DNA of 64,000 bases. Source: Actinospineispora spinosispora DSM 44797 (GTDB lineage: Bacteria > Actinomycetota > Actinomycetes > Mycobacteriales > Pseudonocardiaceae). Positions within the stretch are counted from its first letter, which is position 1, and each line of letters opens with the position of its first letter. The notes below the pieces were generated by a model. The model was not told the origin of the DNA. It made no database searches and saw nothing but the letters and a program-made list of their open reading frames with translations. The stretch is taken from contig NZ_KE386833.1 in the NCBI RefSeq assembly GCF_000429025.1, positions 66,417 to 130,416 on the forward strand, read 5' to 3'. Both the position numbers and the translations under genes were made by a program. Positions 50,696 to 59,614 of the stretch are shown piece by piece.

Positions 50696-51366
50696 CCCGG
50701 GGCCCCTTCGGTGTCGATGCGGTAGCCGACGCCTGCCACGGTGGCGATTATCGCGGGCTCACCGAGGCGTTTGCGCAGCGCCGAGACGGTGATGCGCACG
50801 GCGTTGGTGAACGGGTCGGCGTTCTCGTCCCAGGCTCGTTCCAGGAGGTCCTCGGCGCTGACGACACCGCCCTCGGCGGCGACGAGCACTTCGAGCACGG
50901 CGAACTGCTTGCGGGTGAGTGCGACGTAGCGGCCCTCCCGGTAGACCTCGCGGCGGAACGGGTCTAGCCGCAGTCCGGCGATCTCCCGCACCGGTGGCCG
51001 GTTGTGCACGCGGCGACGGTCCAGCGCCCTGAGCCGGAGCACGAGCTCGCGCAGCTCGAACGGCTTGGTGAGGTAGTCGTCGGCACCGAGTGAGAAGCCG
51101 GAGGCCTTGTCGTCGAGGCGGTCGGCGGCGGTCAGCATCAGGATCGGCATGCCGCTCCCGGAGGCGACGATGCGTTCGGCGACCTCGTCGCCGGAGGGCC
51201 CGGGGATGTCGCGGTCGAGGACGGCGATGTCGTAGGCGTTGATGGCCAGCAGCTCCAGGGCGGTGTCGCCGTCGCCCGCGATGTCGGCGGCGATCGCCTC
51301 CAGACGCAGCCCGTCACGGATGGCTTCGGCCAGGTAGGGCTCGTCCTCGACGATCAACACGCGCAT
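50692..51366 (-). CDS. OmpR-family response regulator
   Basis: A 224-residue regulator: receiver domain (VLIVEDEPYLAEAI, phosphorylated Asp51 in VLDRDIPG, Lys in DYLTKPF) and C-terminal winged-helix domain (RKQFAVLEVLVAAEGGVVSAEDLLERAWDENADPFTNAVRITVSALRKRL). It pairs with the histidine kinase downstream and is divergent from the lipoprotein-ABC gene set it most likely controls. Confidence 0.93.
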   Translation of the reverse strand: MRVLIVEDEPYLAEAIRDGLRLEAIAADIAGDGDTALELLAINAYDIAVLDRDIPGPSGDEVAERIVASGSGMPILMLTAADRLDDKASGFSLGADDYLTKPFELRELVLRLRALDRRRVHNRPPVREIAGLRLDPFRREVYREGRYVALTRKQFAVLEVLVAAEGGVVSAEDLLERAWDENADPFTNAVRITVSALRKRLGEPAIIATVAGVGYRIDTEGAPG

Positions 51367-51455
51367 GGTCCCGGGATGCTACGAGGCGGCGCATATCGCC
51401 GGCATATCGAAATCCGGATACGTGCCGGCAACACCACGCTGCCTTGACTGTGCAC

Positions 51456-51788
51456 ATGACCCACAACGGATCAGCACGCGCAGCGGCCCGGCCCCCGGCC
51501 TCCCCCTCGGCACCGGCCCGGCGCCTGCTGGCCACCCTCGCCCTGGCCGCACTGATGAGTGCGGGCTGTTCGAACGCACCCGCCGAGACCCCCACCCCGG
51601 CCACGACCCCGAATCCCGAGCTGACCGCGAAGCTCACCGAACTCGCCCGGTGCATGCGTGACAACGGGGTGAAGGACTTCCCTGACCCCGGCGCCGACGG
51701 GAGCATCCAGTACCAGGGCGACTCACCGGAGTTCAAGGCCGCGGGCGAGAAGTGCCACGACATCCTTCCCGGGAAGGGGAACGGATGA
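51456..51788 (+). CDS. Small lipoprotein of an ABC exporter operon
   Basis: A 110-residue exported protein with lipobox MSAGC (Cys38) and a short conserved domain LTELARCMRDNGVKDFPDP found in many actinomycete lipoproteins encoded beside MacB-like exporters and two-component systems. Its role is unknown, perhaps a periplasmic adaptor or sensor. ATG 51456 is preferred; TTG 51444 and GTG 51450 are possible. It is the first gene in the direction of the VanY and ABC genes. Confidence 0.75.
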   Translation: MTHNGSARAAARPPASPSAPARRLLATLALAALMSAGCSNAPAETPTPATTPNPELTAKLTELARCMRDNGVKDFPDPGADGSIQYQGDSPEFKAAGEKCHDILPGKGNG

Positions 51789-51982
51789 AGCGGGCGAGCC
51801 GGGTGCCGGCCGCCCTGGTCCCCGTTGCCACGACCGAAGTGCTGGTCGGTCGATCTCGTGACCGGCGCGACGATCGCTTCGGCGATTCTTCCCCGACCCA
51901 GCCCATGACGCTCGCCCCGTGCCGGGCGGGGCGGGGCGTCGGCGATCACCGAGGACGTCTCTCCGAGGTCACCGACCGGCGT

Positions 51983-52711
51983 ATGTCGGCGGCATGCCGA
52001 CAGTCGCCTCCGCCGCGTCGTCCACACAGCGGCCCGGTCCACCGCGTGGTCCACCGTGAGCGGCCGCGGGCATCCACCCGTCTCGCTCGGTCGGCGATCC
52101 TGGTCCTGATCGCGGTGGCCGTCGCCTCGGCGATCGCGGTCCTCGGCTACCAGCTGTCGACGCCGCCCGATGTCGGCGCGCACTCGGCGGAGGCGGGCGA
52201 CAAGCCGAGGCGTCCTCCGTCACCACCCGGTGGTTCCCCGCTCGGCGACCGCGGCGGCGCACTCGGCAGGGCCGATGGTGCCGTCTCCGGCGAGGTGACG
52301 GTCTTCGACTCCGTCCCGGCCGTGGCCAGGCTCGACCCGGCTCTGCTGACGGCACTGCGCACGGCTGCCAGGGACGCCCGGCGCGACGGGGTCACGTTCC
52401 ACGTCAACAGCGGCTGGCGTTCCGCCCGGTACCAGGAGCAGCTGCTGCGCGAGGCCGTCTCCGAGTACGGCTCGCACGCCGAGGCCGCCCGGTGGGTCGC
52501 CACGGCGGACACCTCCCGGCACGTCTCCGGTGACGCGGTCGACATCGGGCCGGCCGATGCCGCGGCATGGCTGTCCGAACACGGCGCCGGGTACGGGCTG
52601 TGCCGGGTCTACCGCAACGAGCCCTGGCACTTCGAACTCCGCCCCGCAGCAGCCTCTCGCGGCTGCCCTCAGCTGTACGCCGACCCCACACACGACCCGA
52701 GGATGCAGTGA
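51983..52711 (+). CDS. D-alanyl-D-alanine carboxypeptidase, VanY family, membrane-anchored
   Basis: A 242-residue protein with an Arg-rich N-terminus, a transmembrane helix (SAILVLIAVAVASAIAVLGY) and an external Zn2+ peptidase domain: SGWRSARYQEQLL, zinc ligands His and Asp in SRHVSGDAVDIGP, and His in PWHFEL. It trims D-Ala from peptidoglycan stem peptides. The start is uncertain: ATG 51983 is used, though the frame is open from 51785, where an ATG overlaps the lipoprotein stop; residues encoded by 51785-51982 look non-coding. The stop overlaps the ABC gene start (TGATG). Confidence 0.78.
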   Translation: MSAACRQSPPPRRPHSGPVHRVVHRERPRASTRLARSAILVLIAVAVASAIAVLGYQLSTPPDVGAHSAEAGDKPRRPPSPPGGSPLGDRGGALGRADGAVSGEVTVFDSVPAVARLDPALLTALRTAARDARRDGVTFHVNSGWRSARYQEQLLREAVSEYGSHAEAARWVATADTSRHVSGDAVDIGPADAAAWLSEHGAGYGLCRVYRNEPWHFELRPAAASRGCPQLYADPTHDPRMQ

Positions 52712-53409
52712 TGACCAGCGACGTCGAGGCCACCACCACGCTGGCCGCCAGCGCCAGGGGACTAACCAAGGTGTATGGCCGGGGCGACGCCGAGGTGCAT
52801 GCGCTGCGCGGTGTCGATCTCGATCTGCCCCGAGGCAGGTTCACCGCGATCATGGGGCCGAGCGGATCGGGCAAGTCCACGCTGATGCACTGCCTGGCCG
52901 GGCTCGACCGGGCCGACCGAGGCACGGTCACCGTGGCGGCCACGGAACTGGGATCGCTCGACGACGACGCGCTCACGATCTTCCGCCGCGAGCACGTCGG
53001 GTTCGTGTTCCAGTCGTTCAACCTGCTGCCGATGCTCACCGCGGAGCAGAACATCGTGCTCCCGCTCGAGCTGGGCGGTCGCCGGGTCGACGACGCGGCG
53101 ACGGAGCGCGCGCGCACGCTCGCCGAGATCCTCGGCGTGGCCGACCGGCTCGGTCACCGGCCCTCTGAGCTGTCCGGCGGCCAGCAGCAGCGGGTCGCGA
53201 TCGCCAGGGCCCTGATCACCCGGCCGGACCTGCTGTTCGCCGACGAGCCCACCGGGAACCTGGACAGCGCCACATCCGCGGAGGTGCTGGAGCATCTGGG
53301 CCGGTCGGTGCGCGAGCTCGGCCAGACCGTCGTGATGGTCACCCACGATCAGGACGCGGCGGCCCAGGCCGACGACGTGGTCACCATGCGGGACGGGGGG
53401 ATCGCCTGA
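52711..53409 (+). CDS. ABC transporter ATP-binding protein (MacB/LolD type)
   Basis: A 232-residue ATPase with Walker A GPSGSGKS (49-56), the LolD/MacB-typical VGFVFQSFNLLPMLTAEQNI, signature SGGQQQR, Walker B LLFADEPTGNLDS and H-loop VMVTHD. It pairs with the FtsX-like permease that follows (overlap at 53409). Such pairs export peptides, antibiotics or envelope components, or act as mechanotransmitters on cell-wall enzymes. Confidence 0.93.
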   Translation: MTSDVEATTTLAASARGLTKVYGRGDAEVHALRGVDLDLPRGRFTAIMGPSGSGKSTLMHCLAGLDRADRGTVTVAATELGSLDDDALTIFRREHVGFVFQSFNLLPMLTAEQNIVLPLELGGRRVDDAATERARTLAEILGVADRLGHRPSELSGGQQQRVAIARALITRPDLLFADEPTGNLDSATSAEVLEHLGRSVRELGQTVVMVTHDQDAAAQADDVVTMRDGGIA

Positions 53410-55883
53410 TGCGCACCGTGTTCCGCGCCTCGCTGCGCACCCACGCCCGCCGCTACCTGGCCGCGGCGGTCGCGGTGCTCGTCTCGGTGGCCTTCGTCGT
53501 CGTCATCGGTGTGCTCACCGCCGGAGCGCGTGCCGGGATCATGGAAACCGACGGGTCGCCCTACCGAGGCGCGGACTACGTGGTCCGCGCCGACCCCGCC
53601 GCACCCGCCCGTGGCCCGGCATGCTGCCCCGAGCTCATGGACCCGTCGGCCGCGATCGGGCTCGTCGAACGCCTCGGCCACAACGCGGCCGGGCTCGGCC
53701 GGATCCTGCTGCCGGCGCACGGACCGGACGGCGCCCCGCTCGGTGTGGGCGAGGACAGGGGAGCAACGACCGTAGGGCCGATCGCCGACGCACCGGAGCT
53801 GCGCTGGCAGAAGCTCTACGCGGGCCGCTTCCCGATTCGGCCGGGCGAAGCGGCCGTGCACGTCTGGGACGCGCACGCCTGGCACGTGGCGGTCGGGGAC
53901 CGGATCCGCGTCGGCGAGGGCACCGACGCGACGGTCCTGGACGTGGTCGGGCTCGTGGAGTCGCCATCGACCTGGACCCAGGCCTCGGTGTACGTCACCT
54001 GGTCGCAGTACCTGCGGTGGCGGGACCAGCCCGACTTCATCGTGGGGGAGGTGGCGGTGCGCGGCGACGTCGGCCGGCTCCCGGACGCCACGATCGCATG
54101 GCCGGCGCGGGAGTACGTGGAGCGATCACTGACCAAGCTCAACAAGGGCACGGACGCGTTCGCGGTGATGTCGTCGCTGTTCGCCGGTGTCGCGCTCGTC
54201 GTGTCGGTCCTGGTCGTGGCGAACACGTTCTCCATCCTGTTCGCCGGTCGCCTGCGCGACTTCGCGCTGTTGCGCTGCGTCGGCGCGACACGGCGGCAGG
54301 TGACGGCGTCGGTACGCCGCGAGGCGGCCGTCCTCGGGGTGCTCGCCTCGCTCGCCGGGACCCTGGTCGGTGTCGCCCTCGGCTACACACTGATCGCCGT
54401 GATCAACACCCTGGCGCCCCGAACCCCGATGGCGGCGCCAGCACCGCCCGTGCCGTGGCTGGTGGGCGGGTTCGCGGTCGGCCTGCTGGTCACGATGGTC
54501 GCGTCCTGGTTGCCGACCAGGCAGGTGGTCCGGGTGCATCCGCTGGCCGCGCTGCGTCCTCGGGCCGCGCTCGACGTGCACACGGCCACCGGCCGGGTGC
54601 GGCTGCTGCTCGCCGCGCTGCTCGTCGTCGCCGGACCGGTGCTGCTCGGGGCCTCGATGATCAGAGGCAGCAGGGTGCTCATGGTGGCAGGCGGTGGAGC
54701 GCTGTTCACCGGCATCCTGCTGTTCGGGCCGGTGCTCGTCCCTCGTCTGGTCCGGGTCGTCGGCGCGCCACTGGCGGGGCCGGCCGGGCGGCTCGCGGTC
54801 GAGAACGCCGTGCGCAACCCGCGCCGCACCGCCGCCACCACCGCGGCCCTGCTGGTCGGGGTCACCCTGACCACCGCGGTACTCACCGGTGGAGCCACGT
54901 GGCGGGCGGCGATGGACTCCCACCGCGACACGCGGCTGCCCATCGACGCCACGCTGACCTCACTGGGCACGCCGGTCACCACCGATCTCCTCACCCGGGC
55001 GCGTCGGACTCCCGGTGTGGAGCAGGCCATCACCGTCGACGGCACCGTCGGCCACATCACCGGGTGGGACGCGCCGATCCCGATCCTCACCGCACCGGAC
55101 GCGGCGCGGGTGGCCCGCGACGGCGGGGCGTTCGCCCAGGTCGAGCCGGGGACGATCCGACTCGACAAGGAAGCCTTCCGGTCCTCTCACACACAGCTGA
55201 ACATCCAGCCCAGTGGCCGTGTCACGGTGCGAGTCGGGGATCGCGGTGTGGAGCTGCGCGTCGTCCTCCTCGGCGGTTGGGGCCAGGCGGGCATGGTCGC
55301 GCCGCAGACCCTGGCGCAGCTCACCGACGCGCCGGAACCCCGCGCCGTCTGGGTCCGCGCCGCCGAGAACGCCGAGGCGATCGGGCTCGTCGACGACCTG
55401 GGCCGGCTGGCCGACGCGACGGGCACGAAGGCCGACAACCAGCTGCAGGTCCGGGCGGCCGGGAACCGGCAGCTGGACATCCTCATCTGGTCGGTGCTCG
55501 GCCTGCTCGCGGTCTCCGTGACGATCGCCCTGATCGGGATCGCCAACACCCTGGGGCTGTCCGTGCTCGAACGCGCCCGCGAACACGCACTGCTGCGTGC
55601 GCTCGGGCTCACCCGAGGGCAGCTGCGACGGATGCTGGCGACCGAGGCGGTCCTGCTGTCGCTGGTCGCGTCCCTGCTGGGTACCGCGGTCGGTGTGGGA
55701 TTCGGCTGGGTCGCCTGCGAGACGGTGGTGAGACGAGCCCTCGACAACGTCACGATGCACATCCCGTGGGCCTCGCTCGGGGTGGTCATCCTCGGCGCGG
55801 CGCTGGCCGGAGCCCTGGCCTCGGTCCTTCCCGCGCGCCGGGCCGCCCGGGTGACTCCCGCCGAGGGGCTGGCCCTGGACTGA
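53409..55883 (+). CDS. ABC transporter permease, FtsX/MacB family
   Basis: An 824-residue permease with two FtsX domains. Helix groups lie at the N-terminus (about 15-40), middle (about 255-390, with LLRCVGATRRQVTASVRREA) and C-terminus (about 690-815, LLRALGLTRGQLRRMLATEA), separated by large extracytoplasmic regions. The layout fits the mechanotransmission-type MacB/peptide exporter group. It is co-transcribed with the ATPase and VanY-like peptidase, suggesting control or resistance at the cell wall. Confidence 0.9.
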   Translation: MRTVFRASLRTHARRYLAAAVAVLVSVAFVVVIGVLTAGARAGIMETDGSPYRGADYVVRADPAAPARGPACCPELMDPSAAIGLVERLGHNAAGLGRILLPAHGPDGAPLGVGEDRGATTVGPIADAPELRWQKLYAGRFPIRPGEAAVHVWDAHAWHVAVGDRIRVGEGTDATVLDVVGLVESPSTWTQASVYVTWSQYLRWRDQPDFIVGEVAVRGDVGRLPDATIAWPAREYVERSLTKLNKGTDAFAVMSSLFAGVALVVSVLVVANTFSILFAGRLRDFALLRCVGATRRQVTASVRREAAVLGVLASLAGTLVGVALGYTLIAVINTLAPRTPMAAPAPPVPWLVGGFAVGLLVTMVASWLPTRQVVRVHPLAALRPRAALDVHTATGRVRLLLAALLVVAGPVLLGASMIRGSRVLMVAGGGALFTGILLFGPVLVPRLVRVVGAPLAGPAGRLAVENAVRNPRRTAATTAALLVGVTLTTAVLTGGATWRAAMDSHRDTRLPIDATLTSLGTPVTTDLLTRARRTPGVEQAITVDGTVGHITGWDAPIPILTAPDAARVARDGGAFAQVEPGTIRLDKEAFRSSHTQLNIQPSGRVTVRVGDRGVELRVVLLGGWGQAGMVAPQTLAQLTDAPEPRAVWVRAAENAEAIGLVDDLGRLADATGTKADNQLQVRAAGNRQLDILIWSVLGLLAVSVTIALIGIANTLGLSVLERAREHALLRALGLTRGQLRRMLATEAVLLSLVASLLGTAVGVGFGWVACETVVRRALDNVTMHIPWASLGVVILGAALAGALASVLPARRAARVTPAEGLALD

Positions 55884-55994
55884 CCCCTCAATTCTTGATC
55901 AAGTCCCTTGGCCGAGGAGCGACCGTGACGGACACTCAGGGAACTCGATGTCGCCGTAAGGTGGCACCCGACCCTGGAGAGGGAGGGGTCTGAG

Positions 55995-56216
55995 ATGCAG
56001 GTGTGGTTGATCGTGCTGACCGGTCTGGGAGCGCTGCTCCTCATCGCCGCGACCGTGATGATCGTCAGGCGGCGGCGCGGCGGACCGGCCACACACCAGC
56101 AGGCACTTCGCGAGCTACGGCGCGCTCGTCGGGAGAGCCATGTCGGGTCGCGCTACGAACCGCATGCCACCGTGTGCCCGGTCAACGAGTACATCCGACA
56201 GAGTTATGGCCTCTGA
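55995..56216 (+). CDS. Small membrane protein
   Basis: A 73-residue protein with one N-terminal helix (VWLIVLTGLGALLLIAATVMIV), a basic stop-transfer RRRR and a soluble Arg/Glu-rich tail ending NEYIRQSYGL. GGAGAGGGAGGGG lies just upstream of the ATG at 55995. It follows the ABC permease by 111 bp. Function unknown. Confidence 0.6.
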   Translation: MQVWLIVLTGLGALLLIAATVMIVRRRRGGPATHQQALRELRRARRESHVGSRYEPHATVCPVNEYIRQSYGL

Positions 56217-56302
56217 GAGCGGAGACCGGTTGTGCGTCGGAGATGACCGCCTCGGCTGTATAGTTTGCGGCGGAATATCTTTCGGAAACTGGTGAAGTTG
56301 CT

Positions 56303-57016
56303 GTGTCGACGAGTGGTGCGAAGTCGGATCCGAACTCCGGCCTGATGAAAGCGCCGGGCACCATCACGGAATTCGTTGCCGAGGAGCTGCGCAATCGCAT
56401 TGTTCTGGGAACATTGCAGCCGGGTGCGAAGGTTCCGGTGTACGAGATCGCCGCGTCGCTCGGTGTGAGCCGGGTGCCGCTGCGCGAGGCAGTTCGCCAG
56501 CTGGAGGCCGAGTGCCTGGTGGTGAACCTGCCTCGTCGTGGAACCGTGGTGCGCGAGTTGAGCGTCGTCGATCTGCGTGACTCGTTCGAAATTCTCCAGG
56601 CGGTCGAACCGATTGCCGCGCGGAGAGCGGCGGCCAGCAAGGATCCGGTGCTCGCCGCCGAGATGGAACGATGGCTGGAGCGCATGGACGACTTGTTCGA
56701 TCGGCGCGTTTCACAGACATCCGAAGACATGTTGCACGCTCACCGGCAGTTCCATTTCGCGCTTTTCCGGGCCGGCGGTGAAGGTGTGCTGCAACGGCAT
56801 CTGTGCATGCTCTGGAACACGTGTGAGCGATACGTCATGTCGAGCCTGCCGGATGTGGACCGACAGCTGGCGGCGGCGAGGGAACACGCCGAGCTGGTCC
56901 GGCGCATCAGGGCGGGGGATCCGGAGGGAACCGCCGAGGTGCTGCGCCAGCACCTCAGCGCCAGCCTCGCGTGTTCCTTGCGCTATCTCGAGGGCAAGGG
57001 TTTCGACATCGGCTGA
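56303..57016 (+). CDS. GntR family (FCD) regulator
   Basis: A 237-residue regulator: winged helix at about 22-85 (IAASLGVSRVPLREAVRQLEAECLVV, wing NLPRRGTVVREL) and FCD domain with metal-binding residues (HRQFHFALFRAGG, REHAELVRRIRAGD). The start is GTG at 56303. It is convergent with the maleate-isomerase-like gene, whose 3' end it overlaps by 34 bp. It is one of two GntR proteins flanking that gene and likely controls the N-heterocycle-type catabolic genes. Confidence 0.88.
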   Translation: MSTSGAKSDPNSGLMKAPGTITEFVAEELRNRIVLGTLQPGAKVPVYEIAASLGVSRVPLREAVRQLEAECLVVNLPRRGTVVRELSVVDLRDSFEILQAVEPIAARRAAASKDPVLAAEMERWLERMDDLFDRRVSQTSEDMLHAHRQFHFALFRAGGEGVLQRHLCMLWNTCERYVMSSLPDVDRQLAAAREHAELVRRIRAGDPEGTAEVLRQHLSASLACSLRYLEGKGFDIG

Positions 57017-57753
57017 GCCAGCGCGGCCCCGGCTCCCGGTACGGCGGCCGGCAGCCCGACGGCCGCGAGGAGCTCACGGGCGGTCGCGGTCGCGGCGGTG
57101 ACCACGGGTAGACCCACCGAGTCCTCGACGGTCTGCACCGAGGGCAGCGATGGCATCTGCACGCAGGCGGACAGCACGAGACCGTCCGCGCGACGCAGAT
57201 CGAGCCGGTTCACGTGGCCCGGCAGGCCGCCGGGGTCCAGCTCACCGACGCGATGGTTGTCGGCCACGCCGAGGCTCACCGAGTCGACGACCTCGATGTC
57301 GTAGGCGGCGAGGTAGCCGAACACCAGCTGGGTCAGCGCGGGGAGGTAGGGCGTCACGATCGCCACCCGCTGCAGCCCCAGGTCGAGCAGCGTCCGCACC
57401 AACGCGCCCGCGCTGCTGACGATCGGCGTCGGGTCCTCGGCCGTGGCGGCCACCTCGGCCAGCACTGGTTCGATGCGCTCGTGTGCTCTCGGTCCCTCGG
57501 CCATCAGCGCGATCAGGCACGCGTAGCCCACGACGTGCACCCGGGCGTCGCCCAGCTCACGCGCGCACCGTGTGCCTTCGCCGACCATGCGGTGCAGGGA
57601 CTCGGGATCGACGGTGTGCAGCCGTGCACGGCTGGAGTGGAAGGTGAACCGCTCACCGGAGGCGACGCCGTGGCGGTGCAGAAGCTCGGGGACCTCGGTC
57701 TCCATCGTGGTGTTGGAGCTCGGGACGATCAGGCCGATGCGGTGCTGGGGCAT
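56983..57753 (-). CDS. Asp/Glu racemase-fold protein, maleate isomerase-like
   Basis: A 256-residue protein of the maleate isomerase/arylmalonate decarboxylase group. The N-terminal IGLIVPSSNTTMETEVP and two catalytic cysteines, Cys79 (GYACLIAL) and Cys197 (LVLSACVQMPSL), are 118 apart, the same spacing I recall for Nocardia maleate isomerase (Cys76/Cys194). It would convert maleate to fumarate, the last step of nicotinate-type pathways. The ATG at 57753 follows CAGGAG. Divergent from a GntR regulator. Confidence 0.83.
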   Translation of the reverse strand: MPQHRIGLIVPSSNTTMETEVPELLHRHGVASGERFTFHSSRARLHTVDPESLHRMVGEGTRCARELGDARVHVVGYACLIALMAEGPRAHERIEPVLAEVAATAEDPTPIVSSAGALVRTLLDLGLQRVAIVTPYLPALTQLVFGYLAAYDIEVVDSVSLGVADNHRVGELDPGGLPGHVNRLDLRRADGLVLSACVQMPSLPSVQTVEDSVGLPVVTAATATARELLAAVGLPAAVPGAGAALAQPMSKPLPSR

Positions 57754-57838
57754 GGAGTCTCCTGGGATCGCGCGGATGTGGTCGTGCCGGAGTCGAGCGC
57801 GGTCGCATTGGTAACGTGCTCGGTCGGAGGGGTGAGTC

Positions 57839-58531
57839 ATGGCGTCCGACGAGGGCAGTCCGGTCGATGCGGGGTCGTCGGCGCAGCGTGCGTATCTCGA
57901 GATCGTCAACCGGCTCGCGTCCGGGGAGTTCGCCCCGGGGACGTGGTTGCGGGAGCGGTCGCTCGCCGAGTCGATGGGGATGAGCCGCACTCCGGTCCGG
58001 GAGGCGTTCGGCAAGCTCAGCTCGGAGGGGCTCGTCCGACTGGAACGCAACCGCGGCGCGCAGGTCCTGGGATGGAGCCGCGACCAGATCAACGAGATCT
58101 ACGGATTGCGGGCGACCGTCGAGGGCTACGTCGCCGCGGTGGCCGCGGAGAAGATCGACGACGCGGCGATCGACAAGCTGGAGGCCAACCTCGCGGCCTA
58201 CGAAGCGGTCGTCAATGCACCCGACTGTTCGCGGCAGCAGGCGGCCACGCTCAACAACGAGTTCCACGCGTTGATCCTCGGGGCCACCCGCAACGATCAG
58301 TTGCTGTTCCTGCTCAACGGGGTGCTCGGTCTGCCGCTGGTGAGCAGAACCTTTCTGCGCTACACGGACGCGGACCTGCGGCGCAGCGTCGAGCACCACC
58401 GCGACATCCTCGACGCGCTGCGTCATCGGGACGCCGTCACGGCGGAGATGCTGATGAAGGTGCACATCCGGACAGCGCAGCGGGCGGTGCTGCGGTACGA
58501 ACAGCTCGATAGCGAGTCGCCAGCCAGCTGA
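57839..58531 (+). CDS. GntR family (FCD) regulator
   Basis: A 230-residue regulator: winged helix at about 15-75 (SLAESMGMSRTPVREAFGKLSSEGLV, wing ERNRGAQVLGW) and FCD domain (LNNEFHALILGATRND, VEHHRDILDALRHRD). It is divergent from the maleate-isomerase-like gene across 85 bp, and its last 95 bp overlap the 3' end of the CoxG-like gene on the opposite strand. It probably controls the molybdenum hydroxylase operon. FCD proteins often bind TGG-N4-CCA sites like those at 63606-63617. Confidence 0.88.
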   Translation: MASDEGSPVDAGSSAQRAYLEIVNRLASGEFAPGTWLRERSLAESMGMSRTPVREAFGKLSSEGLVRLERNRGAQVLGWSRDQINEIYGLRATVEGYVAAVAAEKIDDAAIDKLEANLAAYEAVVNAPDCSRQQAATLNNEFHALILGATRNDQLLFLLNGVLGLPLVSRTFLRYTDADLRRSVEHHRDILDALRHRDAVTAEMLMKVHIRTAQRAVLRYEQLDSESPAS

Positions 58532-59117
58532 CCAGCGCCCCGGCCATGAACGACAGGACCGGGGGCACCACCCGCCGCGCGAGCGGACCCAGCAGCGCGA
58601 GCACATCCAACTCGCCGGCGGGCGCGGACTCCGCCGAGGGGGCCGTGCCTACGTGCGTGCCGGCCCGGTCGGCGGCGAGCAGCGTTTCGAGGTTACCGGC
58701 GAAGACGTCGATCATCCTGGCGCACACGTCGTTCAGTGCGCTGCGGCCGAACTGTGCGACCTTGCCGGTGACCTGCAGATCGGTCCGTATCTCGACCCGT
58801 GTGCCGTCGCCGGGAGCGGTGTCGTGCAAGGTCAGGCTGATCACCGCCGCGGCGGAGCCCTTGCCGCTCGTCTCACGGCCCTGAGCGTCCAGGACCATGC
58901 GCAGCGCGCGTTCGTCACGCTCGCGGAACGCGGCCGTCCCACGGTAGTGGACCTTGATCGGACCGACCTTGACCGCGACGGCGCCGGAGTAGCTGCCGTC
59001 GTCGAGTGGTTCGACGGTTGCTCCCGGCAGGCACGGCGCGATCCGCGCGACGTCGCCGAGCAGCGACCACACATGGTCGGTGTCCGAGGGCACGGTGAAC
59101 TCGTTGACCAGTTCCAT
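58437..59117 (-). CDS. CoxG/SRPBCC family protein
   Basis: A 226-residue protein: START/SRPBCC fold at 1-150 (MELVNEFTVPSDTDHVWSLLGDVARIAPCLPGATVE) as in CO dehydrogenase subunit G, then a linker and a C-terminal hydrophobic helix (VVPPVLSFMAGALVSWLATRY) that could tether it to the membrane. CoxG-like proteins recruit or assemble molybdenum hydroxylases at the membrane. The start overlaps the stop of the 2Fe-2S gene by one base. The last 95 bp overlap the convergent gntR gene. Confidence 0.85.
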   Translation of the reverse strand: MELVNEFTVPSDTDHVWSLLGDVARIAPCLPGATVEPLDDGSYSGAVAVKVGPIKVHYRGTAAFRERDERALRMVLDAQGRETSGKGSAAAVISLTLHDTAPGDGTRVEIRTDLQVTGKVAQFGRSALNDVCARMIDVFAGNLETLLAADRAGTHVGTAPSAESAPAGELDVLALLGPLARRVVPPVLSFMAGALVSWLATRYRAVRTAAPPAALSGCAPSSASPP

Positions 59118-59614
59118 CAGCCGGCCACCTCGGGGTCGATGTCGTGCTCGATGCCTTCGACGGTGGCCGACTGGACGGCGCGCACGATGCCGTTGTACCC
59201 GGTGCAGCGGCAGATGTTCCCCGACATCGCCACAGCGGTCTCCTCCCGGGTGAGCACCTCTCGCCGCCGCACGAGATCGTGAGCCGCCAGCACCATCCCC
59301 GGAGTGCAGAACCCGCACTGCAGGGCGCCTTCCCGGGAGAACGCGCCGCGTAGCCGCTGCGCGTCCGGGTCGTCGAGGCCCTCGATGGTGACCACCTCGG
59401 CGCCTTCGCACGCGGCGGCGAGCACGAGGCAACCGCGTGCGGTCAGCTCGTCGAGCCGTACCGTGCACGCGCCGCACACACCCTGCTCGCAGCCCAGATG
59501 GGTACCCGTGAGGTGGAGATGGTCTCGGAGCAGATCGGCGAGCGTGGTGCGCGCGGGCACCGTCACCCGCAGCCTTCTCCCGTTGACGGTGAGCCCGACG
59601 GTGACGTCAGACAT
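59117..59614 (-). CDS. 2Fe-2S subunit of a molybdenum hydroxylase
   Basis: A 165-residue small subunit (CoxS/NdhS type). Four cysteines of the plant-type cluster (GCEQGVCGACTV and later C in RGCLVLA) and four of the helical cluster (CGFCTPGM, NICRCTG) are all present. It passes electrons from the molybdopterin centre to the FAD subunit. The gene is tightly coupled to its neighbours on both sides. Confidence 0.93.
   Translation of the reverse strand: MSDVTVGLTVNGRRLRVTVPARTTLADLLRDHLHLTGTHLGCEQGVCGACTVRLDELTARGCLVLAAACEGAEVVTIEGLDDPDAQRLRGAFSREGALQCGFCTPGMVLAAHDLVRRREVLTREETAVAMSGNICRCTGYNGIVRAVQSATVEGIEHDIDPEVAG

Noticed and set aside
51785..51982. Extended N-terminus for the VanY-like peptidase or a separate small gene
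   Set aside because: An ATGA overlap at 51785 is tempting, but the residues are Arg/Asp-rich without a signal or domain and the membrane helix starts only after 51983.
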